Assembly (NCBI GenBank): GCA_038200275.1
Contig: JBBPYC010000026.1
Span: 84,777 to 148,776, forward strand
Length of the DNA stretch: 64,000 nt
DNA from: JBBPYC01 sp038200275
GTDB taxonomy: Bacteria > Pseudomonadota > Gammaproteobacteria > Burkholderiales > Burkholderiaceae_C
Direction: 5' to 3'
Shown here: in pieces, positions 43,571-52,727 of the stretch
Position numbering within the stretch: position 1 is the first letter of the stretch
Layout of the letters: each line of letters begins with the position of its first letter
Notes under the pieces: model-generated
What the model was told of the DNA's origin: nothing
The model's input: the letters and a program-made list of their open reading frames with translations, nothing else
Database searches by the model: none
Program-made: the position numbers and the translations under genes

Positions 43571-45109
43571 ATGGCCGATCAGCTCATCATCTTCGACACC
43601 ACCTTGCGTGACGGCGAACAGTCGCCTGGCGCGTCGATGACCAAAGACGAGAAACTGCGCATTGCACGCCAGCTCGAACGCCTGAAGGTAGACGTGATTG
43701 AAGCCGGCTTCGCCGCCAGCTCGAACGGCGACTTCGAGTGTGTCAAGGCCATTGCCCAAGCAATCAAGGGGAGCACCGTCTGCTCGTTGGCACGTGCCAA
43801 CGACCGCGACATTGCGCGTGCGGCGGAAGCGCTGGCGGGCGGCGAATCCACGCGCATCCACATCTTTTTGGCAACCAGCGCGCTGCACATGGAAAAGAAG
43901 CTGCGCATGACGCCGGACCAGGTGTTCGAACAAGCCAGGCTCTCCACCCGGTTTGCCCGCAACCTCTCAGGCGACGTCGAATTCAGCCCGGAAGATGGCT
44001 ATCGCAGCGACATGGAGTTTCTCTGCCGCGTGCTCGAAGCGACGATCGACGAAGGCGCGCGCACCATCAATGTGCCTGATACGGTCGGCTACGCGGTGCC
44101 CGAGCTGTACGGCGAATTCATCAAGACCTTGCGCGAACGCATCCCGAACAGCGACAAAGCGATCTGGTCGGTGCATTGCCACAACGACCTCGGCATGGCG
44201 GTCGCCAATTCACTCGCCGGCGTCAAGATGGGTGGCGCGCGCCAAGTGGAATGCACGATCAACGGGCTGGGCGAGCGCGCGGGCAACTGTTCGCTCGAAG
44301 AGATCGTAATGGCGGTGAAAACGCGCAAGGATTATTTCGGCCTCGACCTCAACGTCGACCCGAGCCAGATCCTCGCGGCCAGCCGCATGGTGAGCCAGAC
44401 CACCGGTTTCGTGGTGCAGCCGAACAAGGCGGTGGTGGGCGCCAACGCGTTTGCGCACGCAAGCGGCATTCACCAAGACGGGGTGCTCAAGGCGCGCGAC
44501 ACCTACGAAATCATGCGGGCCGAGGACGTCGGCTGGAGCGCCAACAAGATCGTGCTTGGCAAGCTGAGCGGTCGCAACGCATTCAAGCAGCGGCTGCAGG
44601 ATCTGGGCGTCAGCTTCGACAGCGAAGCCGGCGTCAACAGCGCCTTCATGCGCTTCAAGGAATTGGCCGATCGCAAGAGTGAGATCTTCGATGAAGACAT
44701 CCTCGCGTTGGTCAGTGAGGAAGGCGTGACGGCCGAAGGCGAGCGGTATGGGTTCGTGTCGCTGGCCCAGCACAGCGAGACCGGCGAGCGGCCACAGGCA
44801 TCCGTCGTCTTCACTGCCGACGGCGTGGAACTGCGCGGCGAATCCGATGGCAACGGTCCGGTCGATGCCTCGCTCAAGGCCATTGAGACGCATGTCAAGA
44901 GCGGCGCCGAGATGGTGCTCTATTCGGTCAACGCAATCAGTGGCTCAACGGAGAGCCAGGGCGAAGTGACGGTGCGGCTGCAAAACAGCGGCCGGGTGGT
45001 GAACGGCGTTGGTGCCGATCCCGACATCGTCGTCGCTTCGGCCAAAGCCTATCTGAGTGCCCTCAACAAGCTTTACAGCAAGGCCGATCGGGTCGCGGCG
45101 CAGGGCTGA
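43571..45109 (+). CDS. leuA: 2-isopropylmalate synthase, short type (LeuA1)
   Basis: A 512-residue isopropylmalate synthase of the classical class: IIFDTTLRDGEQSPGASM at the catalytic start, SVHCHNDLGMAVANSLAG with the metal-binding His pair, ECTINGLGERAGNCSLEE, and GIHQDGVL, followed by a LeuA dimer/regulatory domain (about 390-505) that binds leucine. Citramalate synthase is the main alternative within the family. GAGGA precedes the ATG at 43571. Probably co-transcribed with the upstream leuA. Confidence 0.94.
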   Translation: MADQLIIFDTTLRDGEQSPGASMTKDEKLRIARQLERLKVDVIEAGFAASSNGDFECVKAIAQAIKGSTVCSLARANDRDIARAAEALAGGESTRIHIFLATSALHMEKKLRMTPDQVFEQARLSTRFARNLSGDVEFSPEDGYRSDMEFLCRVLEATIDEGARTINVPDTVGYAVPELYGEFIKTLRERIPNSDKAIWSVHCHNDLGMAVANSLAGVKMGGARQVECTINGLGERAGNCSLEEIVMAVKTRKDYFGLDLNVDPSQILAASRMVSQTTGFVVQPNKAVVGANAFAHASGIHQDGVLKARDTYEIMRAEDVGWSANKIVLGKLSGRNAFKQRLQDLGVSFDSEAGVNSAFMRFKELADRKSEIFDEDILALVSEEGVTAEGERYGFVSLAQHSETGERPQASVVFTADGVELRGESDGNGPVDASLKAIETHVKSGAEMVLYSVNAISGSTESQGEVTVRLQNSGRVVNGVGADPDIVVASAKAYLSALNKLYSKADRVAAQG

Positions 45110-45279
45110 AAGGGTCGGCCCAACGCCGGATTTTCTGGATTGGTGACCGTGATGGGCGGCACCATCGCAGCGACCGGCCCGGAAACCTGAATCAACATCT
45201 GCTGACAAATATCTGGCCAGAAGGCGACGGGTTCGGCAGCTCAATTCATTTGTCAAGAGTCTTTCGCAAGCGACTGATC

Positions 45280-45307
45280 TTGCGCGGCTTTTTGAGACCG
45301 CTACACT
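45280..45307 (+). promoter_or_regulatory. Promoter candidate for the D-Ala-D-Ala endopeptidase gene
   Basis: TTGCGC at 45280-45285 and TACACT at 45302-45307, 16 bases apart, each four of six to the sigma-70 consensus, 41 bases before the ATG at 45348. The preceding 170 bases after leuA1 hold no gene. Confidence 0.4.
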
Positions 45308-45347
45308 CGGCGCGAAGTCGCCAAGCCGCCTCCAGCGAAAGTTGTCC

Positions 45348-46721
45348 ATGCCGTTTTTCCTGCCTGCCCTCATCTCGGCTTGTAAACCAGTTCATCTGCC
45401 GCCGTTCGGCACGCGAGGCCTTGTCGCACTGAGCGTGATCGGCGCCCTGCTATTTACTCCCGTGGCAGCCGACGCGGCGTCACACAAACCGGCACCGGCT
45501 GCAAAATCTACGGCGGCTCGTGTGACCGTCAAATCGGCGCTGAACAAGGACAAATCAGCCAAAGGCAAGCAGGAAGTTGTTCGAACCTCAAACAAGCCTG
45601 TGCAGACCAAGGCCGCTGCCCGGAAAGCTGCAACGGGCAAGCCCATCGCCGCCAGCAACGCAACCCCTGCGAAACCCGCTCAACTGTCGACCCGCCAGAG
45701 TTCACGGCAGGCAAAACTGTCGCGGCATGAGCTGGCAAAGTCCGGCGGCAAAGCCGCTTTGCGTGGGTCGTCGAAGGCCGCACCTTCGGTTTCCTACTCG
45801 CTGCGGCAGCCATCGCCGATGCACGGGTTCGCTGCACAACAGAACCTGCGTCCGAAGCTGCGTGTGGAATCCGAAGAACCACCTGTGCCACATCTGTCGT
45901 ACGGCGAACTGGCCGGCTTGCGCAGCACACCCGATGCACTTGATCTGAAGTCCAGCGTCGCGCTGGTGGTGGACCAGGACACGAACCAGGTGCTGCTGCG
46001 AAAGAACGATTCTGCCGTGCTGCCGATCGCGTCGCTGACCAAGCTGATGACTGGCCTCATCATTAGTGAGGCGCGGTTGCCGCTCGACGAGCAGCTCACG
46101 ATCGAGCAAGAGGACGTCGACACCGAAAAGCACAGCCGCTCGCGGTTGCGGGTGGGCACCACGATGAGCCGCGGCGAGTTGCTGCATCTGGCGTTGATGT
46201 CGAGCGAAAACCGCGCCGCACATGCACTGGGGCGGACTTATCCAGGCGGCATCTCGCGCTTCGTGAGCCAGATGAACGCACGCGCCATGATGCTCGGCAT
46301 GCGCGATACGCGCTATGTTGAGCCGACCGGTCTGTCGAGCGCAAACCAATCGAGCGCAGTCGATCTGGCCACGCTGGTCGGCGTTGCTTACAACAACGCG
46401 CAGGTGCGCGAACTCTCCACTTCGCCAAGCTACGAGCTCGAAGTCGGCAATCGGCTCATGTTGTTCAACAACACGAACCGTCTCGTGAACAATCCGGAAT
46501 GGGAGATCGGCTTGCAAAAAACCGGCTATATCTCGGAAGCGGGCCAGTGCCTTGTGATGCAGGCACGAATCGCCGGGCGCAAGTTGATCATGGTGTTCCT
46601 CGACTCGGCCGGCAAGATGAGCCGAATCGGAGACGCCGAGCGCGTGCGCCGCTGGATCGAGAACACCCACCCGGCGTTCCCGTCGCTGCGCACCACCGGC
46701 GTACCTTCCATCAGCGGTTGA
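45348..46721 (+). CDS. pbpG: D-alanyl-D-alanine endopeptidase, PBP7/PbpG type (peptidase S11)
   Basis: A 457-residue periplasmic peptidase that cuts peptidoglycan cross-links. A signal-like segment (about 22-45) leads into a long Lys/Ala-rich linker (about 47-150), much longer than in E. coli PbpG. The S11 domain follows with catalytic Ser229-x-x-Lys232 (SLTK), Ser286-x-Asn288 (SEN) and KTG at 391-393. Translation could also start at a TTG two codons upstream. Confidence 0.92.
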   Translation: MPFFLPALISACKPVHLPPFGTRGLVALSVIGALLFTPVAADAASHKPAPAAKSTAARVTVKSALNKDKSAKGKQEVVRTSNKPVQTKAAARKAATGKPIAASNATPAKPAQLSTRQSSRQAKLSRHELAKSGGKAALRGSSKAAPSVSYSLRQPSPMHGFAAQQNLRPKLRVESEEPPVPHLSYGELAGLRSTPDALDLKSSVALVVDQDTNQVLLRKNDSAVLPIASLTKLMTGLIISEARLPLDEQLTIEQEDVDTEKHSRSRLRVGTTMSRGELLHLALMSSENRAAHALGRTYPGGISRFVSQMNARAMMLGMRDTRYVEPTGLSSANQSSAVDLATLVGVAYNNAQVRELSTSPSYELEVGNRLMLFNNTNRLVNNPEWEIGLQKTGYISEAGQCLVMQARIAGRKLIMVFLDSAGKMSRIGDAERVRRWIENTHPAFPSLRTTGVPSISG

Positions 46722-46762
46722 ACGGTCCGAACCACCGTCGGCCATGTTCCAAGCCTGCCGGC

Positions 46763-48841
46763 TCAGGTGGGCGCATGGATCAGCGTTGCCCGGCCCGCTT
46801 GGAGCCAGCGCTGTGCCTGTGCTGCGTTGCCCGACTCGGCGCCCAGATGTCCTTGCCAATAGTCGCACCCCATACGGCGCACAGAGTCGAGTTGCTGGAG
46901 GTTGTCCACATGCTCTGCGACCGTCAGCAAGTGCATGTTGGCTGCCACCTGAACCACGGCAGCGGCAAGCTCGAAGTCGCGCTGCTCGGCTTCGATCTCG
47001 TGGATCAGTCGGTGGTCTATGCGCAACTTATCGAGCGGGCAACGCCGTGCAAAGCGGATAAAGGAATAGCCTGCGCCGTAGTCGGTCAGCACGAGTGCTA
47101 CACCACACGCTTTCAGTTCGACCAGTGTGTGGGTCATGTGGTCGCTCATCGTCGAAAGCGTCGCTTCGCTGATGCCAAGTTCAAGTCGATGCGCAGGCAG
47201 GCCAGTCTCGGCCAGCACATCCTGCACCGCCTGCAGCAGCCCAGGCTGGCGCAATTCGACCGCTGACAGGTTGACCGCCATAGGAACCTGCGCGAGCCCG
47301 TCGCGCTGCCACGTCGCAAGCTGAAGACAGGCTTGACGCAGCATCCAGACGCCGATTGAGCCGACCAGTCCCCGCGCCTCGGCGAACTCGGCAAACTGCT
47401 CCGGTGCGATCAGCCCGTGCTCAGGGTGCCGCCAGCGCAGTGCCGCGTCGATGCCGGCCAGCGTGCCATCGGCCACCCGCCATTGCGGCTGATAGTGCAT
47501 GCTGAATTCGCCGCTCGCCAGCGCCTCCCGAAGGCGCCGCTCGCGCAGCACCAAGTCCTGGGCGCGTTCGCGCATGCTGGGCTCAAAGAACTGGAAGTTG
47601 TTGCGCCCGTTTGCCTTGGCGTGATACATCGCAGCGTCGGCGTGCCGAATCAATTCGTCGGCGTTCGCGCCGTCGTCGGGGAACACACCGATGCCGATGG
47701 ACGGCGAGATGCTCAATGTGTGCTCTTCAATCTGCATCGGCGCACCCACGGCGGCGAGCAGCTTGGATGCCACCAACGCAGCGTCTTGACTGGTGCCCAA
47801 GTCCGACAACACCACCACGAATTCGTCACCGCCAAGCCGACAGACCACGTCACTGTCGCGCACGCCGCCGCGCAGGCGCTGTGCGGTCGTGCGCAGCAGT
47901 TGATCGCCCACATGGTGGCCGTGCAGATCGTTTACCAACTTGAAATTGTCCAGATCGATGAACAGCACCGCGACTTGTGTTTCGTGCCGCTGCGCCAGCG
48001 CAAGGATTTGCTCCAGCCGCTGCAGCATGAACGTGCGATTCGGCAGCTCTGTCAGCGCATCGTGATGAGCCAGGAACTCGATCTGCCGTTGCGCGGCTCG
48101 CCTTGCGGTCAGGTCGCGCACCACCGCAAGCCGCATCGGCTCTGCGCCCTCCGTAATCGTTCTGCCGACCACTTCCACCGGCACCTCATGGCCATCCCGA
48201 TGCAGCAACACGACCTCGTACGGCTCCTGTCGATTTTGCTCCAGGTAGCTCACCACCAAAGGGCGGTAGATCTCCAATAGAAAATCAAGCACGGAGCGGC
48301 CGACCAGCTCATCCAGCGTCACGCCGATCAGTGTCAGCGCCGCATCGTTGGCGTCTCGTACGATGCCCTGTTGATGAAACACCAGCCCTTCGATGCTGGC
48401 CTGCGCAAAACGGGTGCTGCGCACGAAGTCCAGCGGGCGGATGGTGGATTCCAGTAGCAGCGGCGCTTGCGCTGCGGGGGGCGTGATGACGACCAGCACG
48501 CCGCGTGCAACCGCGCCACGGTCTCCATGCGGCAGCATCTGGATCGTGCGGTTGCCAGCCGTGTCGATAGCTCGCCCCGGCGGGTAAGGCTGCGCAGCCG
48601 CTTCGCCAGTCAACAGCACGTGCCGAAGCGTGTCCTCCAGCTCGGCCGGCGCGCCCGCTTCAAGGGTCTCTATGAACGAACGCCCCACCAGAACGTCGGT
48701 TGCGCAATTGGCTTGCTTGGCATAAGCGCGGCTCGTGAAGCGGCAAACTGGCGGGTCGCCGGCGAAGTACGCGATACATGCGTTGGTAGCGTCGGCCAGC
48801 AAGCGCAGCAGCGAGTCGTCCTGAATCGGTTCAGCACGCAT
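46763..48841 (-). CDS. PAS-GGDEF-EAL protein with intact GGDEF and degenerate EAL
   Basis: A 692-residue cytoplasmic signalling protein with no membrane helix. PAS-like domains lie at about 8-130 and 140-245. The GGDEF domain (about 255-420) has GGDEF at 337-341 and the inhibitory-site RxxD at 328-331, so diguanylate cyclase activity is likely. The EAL domain (about 432-690) has lost several catalytic residues: EAL is DAA (465-467), a metal Glu is Gly556, the first Asp of DDFG is Thr586, and Lys is Arg607. It probably binds but does not cleave c-di-GMP. GAGG before the ATG at 48839-48841 favours that start over an upstream GTG. Confidence 0.9.
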   Translation of the reverse strand: MRAEPIQDDSLLRLLADATNACIAYFAGDPPVCRFTSRAYAKQANCATDVLVGRSFIETLEAGAPAELEDTLRHVLLTGEAAAQPYPPGRAIDTAGNRTIQMLPHGDRGAVARGVLVVITPPAAQAPLLLESTIRPLDFVRSTRFAQASIEGLVFHQQGIVRDANDAALTLIGVTLDELVGRSVLDFLLEIYRPLVVSYLEQNRQEPYEVVLLHRDGHEVPVEVVGRTITEGAEPMRLAVVRDLTARRAAQRQIEFLAHHDALTELPNRTFMLQRLEQILALAQRHETQVAVLFIDLDNFKLVNDLHGHHVGDQLLRTTAQRLRGGVRDSDVVCRLGGDEFVVVLSDLGTSQDAALVASKLLAAVGAPMQIEEHTLSISPSIGIGVFPDDGANADELIRHADAAMYHAKANGRNNFQFFEPSMRERAQDLVLRERRLREALASGEFSMHYQPQWRVADGTLAGIDAALRWRHPEHGLIAPEQFAEFAEARGLVGSIGVWMLRQACLQLATWQRDGLAQVPMAVNLSAVELRQPGLLQAVQDVLAETGLPAHRLELGISEATLSTMSDHMTHTLVELKACGVALVLTDYGAGYSFIRFARRCPLDKLRIDHRLIHEIEAEQRDFELAAAVVQVAANMHLLTVAEHVDNLQQLDSVRRMGCDYWQGHLGAESGNAAQAQRWLQAGRATLIHAPT

Positions 48842-48930
48842 CGCAACGCCTCGCGCCGCCACGCGCGCAGTCGGGAATTGCACTGCGGCAGCGGCGGCGC
48901 AGTCCGATGTCGGCGACAGTCACTACGGGC

Positions 48931-49713
48931 TCAGTCTCCCGTCCCGGGCGCAACCCAGCCGCCGTCGCCCAGCACCTCATGCGGTTGAAAGCGTGCCTTG
49001 TAGTTCATCTTCGGACTCTGCTCGATCCAGTAGCCGAGGTAGACATGCGCCAGCCCCAAATGGCGCGCCTGCTCGATCTGCCAAAGCACGCTGTAGGTGC
49101 CGTAGCTGGCCGTTGCGTCGGGCTCGTAAAACGTGTAGACCGCGGAGATGCCGTCCTCAAGCACATCCAGAATCGTCACCATGCGCAGTGCGCCCAATGG
49201 AGGTGCCGCTGGTGACCCGGCCATCGGCACGGCGGGGCTTTCAGACGGCGCATCTCGAAACTCGATCAACCGTGAATTGACCCGGCTTTGCAGCAGGAAC
49301 TGCGCATACTGATCAATGCTGTCGTGATCCATTCCGCCGCCGGCATGGCGACCGCTCTGGTAGCGCAGGTAGAGCTGATAGTGCTCGGGTACGTAGCCAA
49401 GCTTTAGTACGCGCGCCTGCAGGCCGGCGTGTTGCCGCCAGGCGCGGCGCTGACTCCGATCCGACGCAAACCGGTCGACCAGCACGCGCAGGGGCACGCA
49501 AGCACGGCAACCATCGCACCAAGGACGGTAAGTAAACATGCCGCTTCGCCGAAATCCCTGTGCAACCAGCTCCGAGTACGTGTCATTGCGGATCAGATGG
49601 CTCGGCGTGGCAACCTGGGAGCGCGCCTGCCGGTCTGCCAAGTAACTGCATGGGTAGGGCGCCGTTGCATAGAACTGCAACGTGTTGAGTGGCAAATCGG
49701 TCAGATGCGTCAT
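48931..49713 (-). CDS. bpt: Aspartate/glutamate leucyltransferase
   Basis: Transfers Leu from Leu-tRNA to N-terminal Asp or Glu, marking proteins for ClpS/ClpAP. The 260-residue length and the Cys-rich N-terminal motif (PCSYL, then RPWCDGCRACVPLRV) are characteristic of Bpt, the bacterial ATE1 relative. GYWIEQSPKMNYKARFQPHEVL is the conserved C-terminal block. It follows aat on the same strand by 9 bases, so the two N-end-rule transferases form one operon. Confidence 0.94.
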   Translation of the reverse strand: MTHLTDLPLNTLQFYATAPYPCSYLADRQARSQVATPSHLIRNDTYSELVAQGFRRSGMFTYRPWCDGCRACVPLRVLVDRFASDRSQRRAWRQHAGLQARVLKLGYVPEHYQLYLRYQSGRHAGGGMDHDSIDQYAQFLLQSRVNSRLIEFRDAPSESPAVPMAGSPAAPPLGALRMVTILDVLEDGISAVYTFYEPDATASYGTYSVLWQIEQARHLGLAHVYLGYWIEQSPKMNYKARFQPHEVLGDGGWVAPGTGD

Positions 49714-49722
49714 CGTTGCGCG

Positions 49723-50499
49723 TCAGGCAATCGCGCGGGGCGTGTAGTAGCTGAGCGCCGACAGTTGATTCCAGTGTACGCAGTCGAAACGCCAGTTGAG
49801 GGCCGCTTCGCACCGGCTGTGCTCGACGTGCGCGGCAAAGTATGCGCGCGGCATTTCACGTGCCCCCAAGCTCGCCAGATGCGGCGTGTTTTGCTGGCAG
49901 TCGATCCGCTCGACCCCGTGCGCGCGGCAAAATGCCACCAGCGCTGCGAGCGCGATCTTCGATCCGTCCGGCATGGTTGTGAACATCGATTCACCGAACA
50001 CCGCCCGACCGATGGCCACGCAGTACAGCCCGGCCACGAGTTCCCCACCGACCCAGGTCTCCACGCTGTGCGCGTAACCCGCGCGGTGCAGCGCCTGGTA
50101 GGCCGCCACCATCTCCGGGCCAATCCAGGTGCCCGATTGGCCTTCTCGCGGACTCGCCGCGCAGGCGCGAATCACGGCATCGAACGCGCTGTCGAAGCGC
50201 ACCTCGCTGCCGTCCGTGCGATTGAACCGCGCGATCGACTGGCGCAGCGATCGGCGCAGTCGGAACTCCCCCGGGTGCAACACCATGCGCGGGTCCGGGC
50301 TCCACCAAAGAATCGGCTGACCATCAGAAAACCATGGAAATGCCGCCTGACCATAGGCTGCAAGCAGCATGTCCACGTCCAGGCTGCCCCCGGCTGCGAG
50401 CAGCCCTGGTATGGGATCGGCTTCGCCCCAGGTGTGGTCCAGCGGTGGCAGGGGATCGCCGGGTGCAAGCCAGCGCAACGGGTTCGAGACGGTTTGCAT
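49723..50499 (-). CDS. aat: Leucyl/phenylalanyl-tRNA-protein transferase
   Basis: A 258-residue Aat that adds Leu or Phe to N-terminal Lys or Arg. GLLAAGGSLDVDMLLAAYGQAAFPWFSDGQPILWWSPDPR is the family signature and GESMFTTMPDGSKIALAALVAFC the GNAT-like core. The ATG at 50497-50499 matches the family start; a longer reading overlaps xth. It ends 9 bases before bpt. Confidence 0.96.
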   Translation of the reverse strand: MQTVSNPLRWLAPGDPLPPLDHTWGEADPIPGLLAAGGSLDVDMLLAAYGQAAFPWFSDGQPILWWSPDPRMVLHPGEFRLRRSLRQSIARFNRTDGSEVRFDSAFDAVIRACAASPREGQSGTWIGPEMVAAYQALHRAGYAHSVETWVGGELVAGLYCVAIGRAVFGESMFTTMPDGSKIALAALVAFCRAHGVERIDCQQNTPHLASLGAREMPRAYFAAHVEHSRCEAALNWRFDCVHWNQLSALSYYTPRAIA

Positions 50500-50537
50500 C
50501 GCAGGCTGATCAAGGGGCAGGAAACGGGCCCGGGGGC

Positions 50538-51425
50538 TCAGGCTGCGGCGCGCGGCGCCAGTTGCATCGGTGCGTTGCCGACGCCCGACAGCGCCAGGTC
50601 GATCACCACCGGTGCGTGGTCGCTCGGCCGTTCGTTGCCGCGGGGATTGCGGTCGATGGTGCAGCGCTGCACCATCGGGCGCAATGCATCGCTCACCAGC
50701 ATGTGGTCGATGCGCATGCCGCGGTTGCGCCGAAAACCAAGTTCGCGATAGTCCCACCACGAATAGCTCTTCGGTGGCTGCTCGAACAGCCGGAACGCGT
50801 CCGCAAGGCCCAGTGCGAGCAGCTCACGCAACTGGTGCCGCTCCTCGTCGGTGCAATGGATCGCGCCCGCCATGCCAGCCGGATCCCAGACGTCTTGGTC
50901 GTCGAATGTGATGTTGTAGTCGCCCACCAGCAACAGATGCGAGTGAACGGCCAATTGTTCCCGCAGGTAGTCGCGCAGCGCCCGAAACCAAGCCAACTTG
51001 TACTCGAATTTGTCGCTGCCCGGCGCCTGCCCGTTCGGCATGTACCCGCAGATCACACGCAGGCCCTGCATCGCCGCGGCATCATGCGCGTCCGCTGCCC
51101 CCTTCTGGTTCGCCACCGTTGCGTCAACCGCAACCGATATCGTGGCTGCCAACAGGCGCGCAGACGCGTCGGTAAAATTGGGGATGTTCCTCTGGACGGC
51201 TTCGAACGCTCCAAGCCGCGACAGCCAGGCAACGCCGTTGTAGCTGCGTTGACCGAAGCAGATTGCGTGATAGCCCGCCTCCGCAAGTGCTTCGTGCGGA
51301 AACTTTGCATCTTCCATTTTAAGTTCTTGCAACCCCAGCAGGTCGACCGACTGGGCGCTGAGCCAGTCCAGCACCTGCGGCAGCCGCACATTCAATGAAT
51401 TCACGTTCCAAGTGGCGACGCGCAT
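50538..51425 (-). CDS. xth: Exodeoxyribonuclease III / AP endonuclease
   Basis: A 295-residue Mg-dependent AP endonuclease. MRVATWNVNSLNVRLPQVLDWL opens the EEP fold, LGLQELKMED holds the metal Glu, LVGDYNITFDDQDVWDP the Asn/Asp pair, and RIDHMLVSDAL with RPSDHAPVVIDL the C-terminal catalytic Asp-His. Two insertions in the loop about residues 100-135 make it slightly longer than E. coli XthA. It is 38 bases upstream of aat on the same strand. Confidence 0.95.
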   Translation of the reverse strand: MRVATWNVNSLNVRLPQVLDWLSAQSVDLLGLQELKMEDAKFPHEALAEAGYHAICFGQRSYNGVAWLSRLGAFEAVQRNIPNFTDASARLLAATISVAVDATVANQKGAADAHDAAAMQGLRVICGYMPNGQAPGSDKFEYKLAWFRALRDYLREQLAVHSHLLLVGDYNITFDDQDVWDPAGMAGAIHCTDEERHQLRELLALGLADAFRLFEQPPKSYSWWDYRELGFRRNRGMRIDHMLVSDALRPMVQRCTIDRNPRGNERPSDHAPVVIDLALSGVGNAPMQLAPRAAA

Positions 51426-51483
51426 GGCTTCAATAATCCAAAGAATTCTGGTGTGCCGCCAGATCTGCCTGCAAGTTAAGCTA

Positions 51484-52101
51484 TCAAATAAATAGCAAAG
51501 CAACACCGCCGAGTGCAACGCCGACCAGTGCGCTGGCAATCATTGCGCATTCGAGCCAGATTTTGCGCGTCAGCAGGGCAATGGCCGCCAATACCATCGC
51601 GCCTTGCAGCGCCAGAATCGCTTCGATCCAGCGATGTTGCTGCAAAAGTCGCAAGTCGCTGCGCTCATCCCACAGCACCGCTTCGCTGGTCAGCTTCTGC
51701 GCCTGGGTTTGCAGCAAAGTGGTTTCCTCTTTCAATGCATCGGCGCGCGCCTGCAGCGCCGGTTTCCGCGCCGGCTCGACCAAATCGCGCGCGAGTTCGG
51801 CCAGCGCCTGGTCGGTGCGGCGCGCATGGAAATCGCTCAATTGAACTGCAGCCTGGGTGCGCCGTTGCATCGCCTCGTTGCGTGAATGGGTTGCTTCAAG
51901 CTGAGACTGGCTCGCCAGATAACCGAATGTGGCAGCAATCAGCGCCACGAACATCACACAGGCCGCGACCTGAGTGGTCATGCTGCCGCCGCCAAGGCCT
52001 GTGCGACCGACCGATGACGCCTGGCGCCGCAAGCCGCCGCGGCTGTAAGTGCCAGGCTCGGATTCGCTGAGCTGGACAGACGAGGTGGTGCTTCTTGACA
52101 T
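51484..52101 (-). CDS. DUF4337-like membrane protein
   Basis: A 205-residue protein: a polar, Ser-rich N-terminus (1-40), a membrane helix (about 42-63), a helical Gln/Arg/Glu-rich middle (about 68-135) that may form a coiled coil, then two more hydrophobic helices (about 158-178, 184-205). The layout and the FHARRTDQALAELA and WIEAILALQGAMVLAAIALLT segments resemble DUF4337 proteins. Function unknown. It lies between folA and xth. Confidence 0.68.
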   Translation of the reverse strand: MSRSTTSSVQLSESEPGTYSRGGLRRQASSVGRTGLGGGSMTTQVAACVMFVALIAATFGYLASQSQLEATHSRNEAMQRRTQAAVQLSDFHARRTDQALAELARDLVEPARKPALQARADALKEETTLLQTQAQKLTSEAVLWDERSDLRLLQQHRWIEAILALQGAMVLAAIALLTRKIWLECAMIASALVGVALGGVALLFI

Positions 52102-52158
52102 GATCGACTTTAAAGAAATGCGAGGCAGGCGCGTTTAACCGAGATCGTGCGGATCACG

Positions 52159-52704
52159 TCAATTGTCCTGATCGGTGTGGTCTGTTCCGCCAAGCCGCTG
52201 CAGCGTCCGGATCGAATACGGCAGCGCCGGTGTACTGCCCGGGCCCGCCACATGCGCGACTTCAATCCACTCGGCGCCGAACGACGGTGCCCAGGTGTCG
52301 CCGTCGAAGTCGGCATCGATCTCGGTCACCACGGCGCTTGTAGCCAGTGGCCATGCCGACTCGAACAACCCCGCGCCGCCGATCACCCAGGCATCGGGCG
52401 CATCGCCGCACAATTCAACGGCCTGCGCGACCGAAGTCGCACACTGCACCGTCGAAGCGCCGCTGCTGGTTGCAGTCTCAGGCCGCCAGCCGGCTTGGCG
52501 CGTCAGCACGATGTTGCGCCGGCCGGGCAGCGGCCGCACCGCAGTCGGCAGTGACGCCCAGGTCTGGCGTCCCATCAGCACGGGCGCACCCAAGGTGGTG
52601 CGTTTGAAGTGCGCGAGATCCTGTGGCAGGTGCCAGGGCAGGGTGCCGTCGCGGCCGATTACGCCGTTGCGCGCACGCGCGAAGATCAGATGCAGCCGCG
52701 TCAT
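52159..52704 (-). CDS. folA: Dihydrofolate reductase
   Basis: A 181-residue DHFR that regenerates tetrahydrofolate after ThyA. LIFARARNGVIGRDGTLPWHLPQDLAHFKRTTLG contains the Met20-type loop and the catalytic Asp, LMGRQTWASLP the NADPH-binding segment, and WVIGGAGLFESAW the GG motif. The ATG at 52702-52704 fits. It follows thyA by 23 bases, the common thyA-folA order. Confidence 0.95.
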   Translation of the reverse strand: MTRLHLIFARARNGVIGRDGTLPWHLPQDLAHFKRTTLGAPVLMGRQTWASLPTAVRPLPGRRNIVLTRQAGWRPETATSSGASTVQCATSVAQAVELCGDAPDAWVIGGAGLFESAWPLATSAVVTEIDADFDGDTWAPSFGAEWIEVAHVAGPGSTPALPYSIRTLQRLGGTDHTDQDN

Positions 52705-52727
52705 TGTTCGGCTCAGACCGACGGGTT

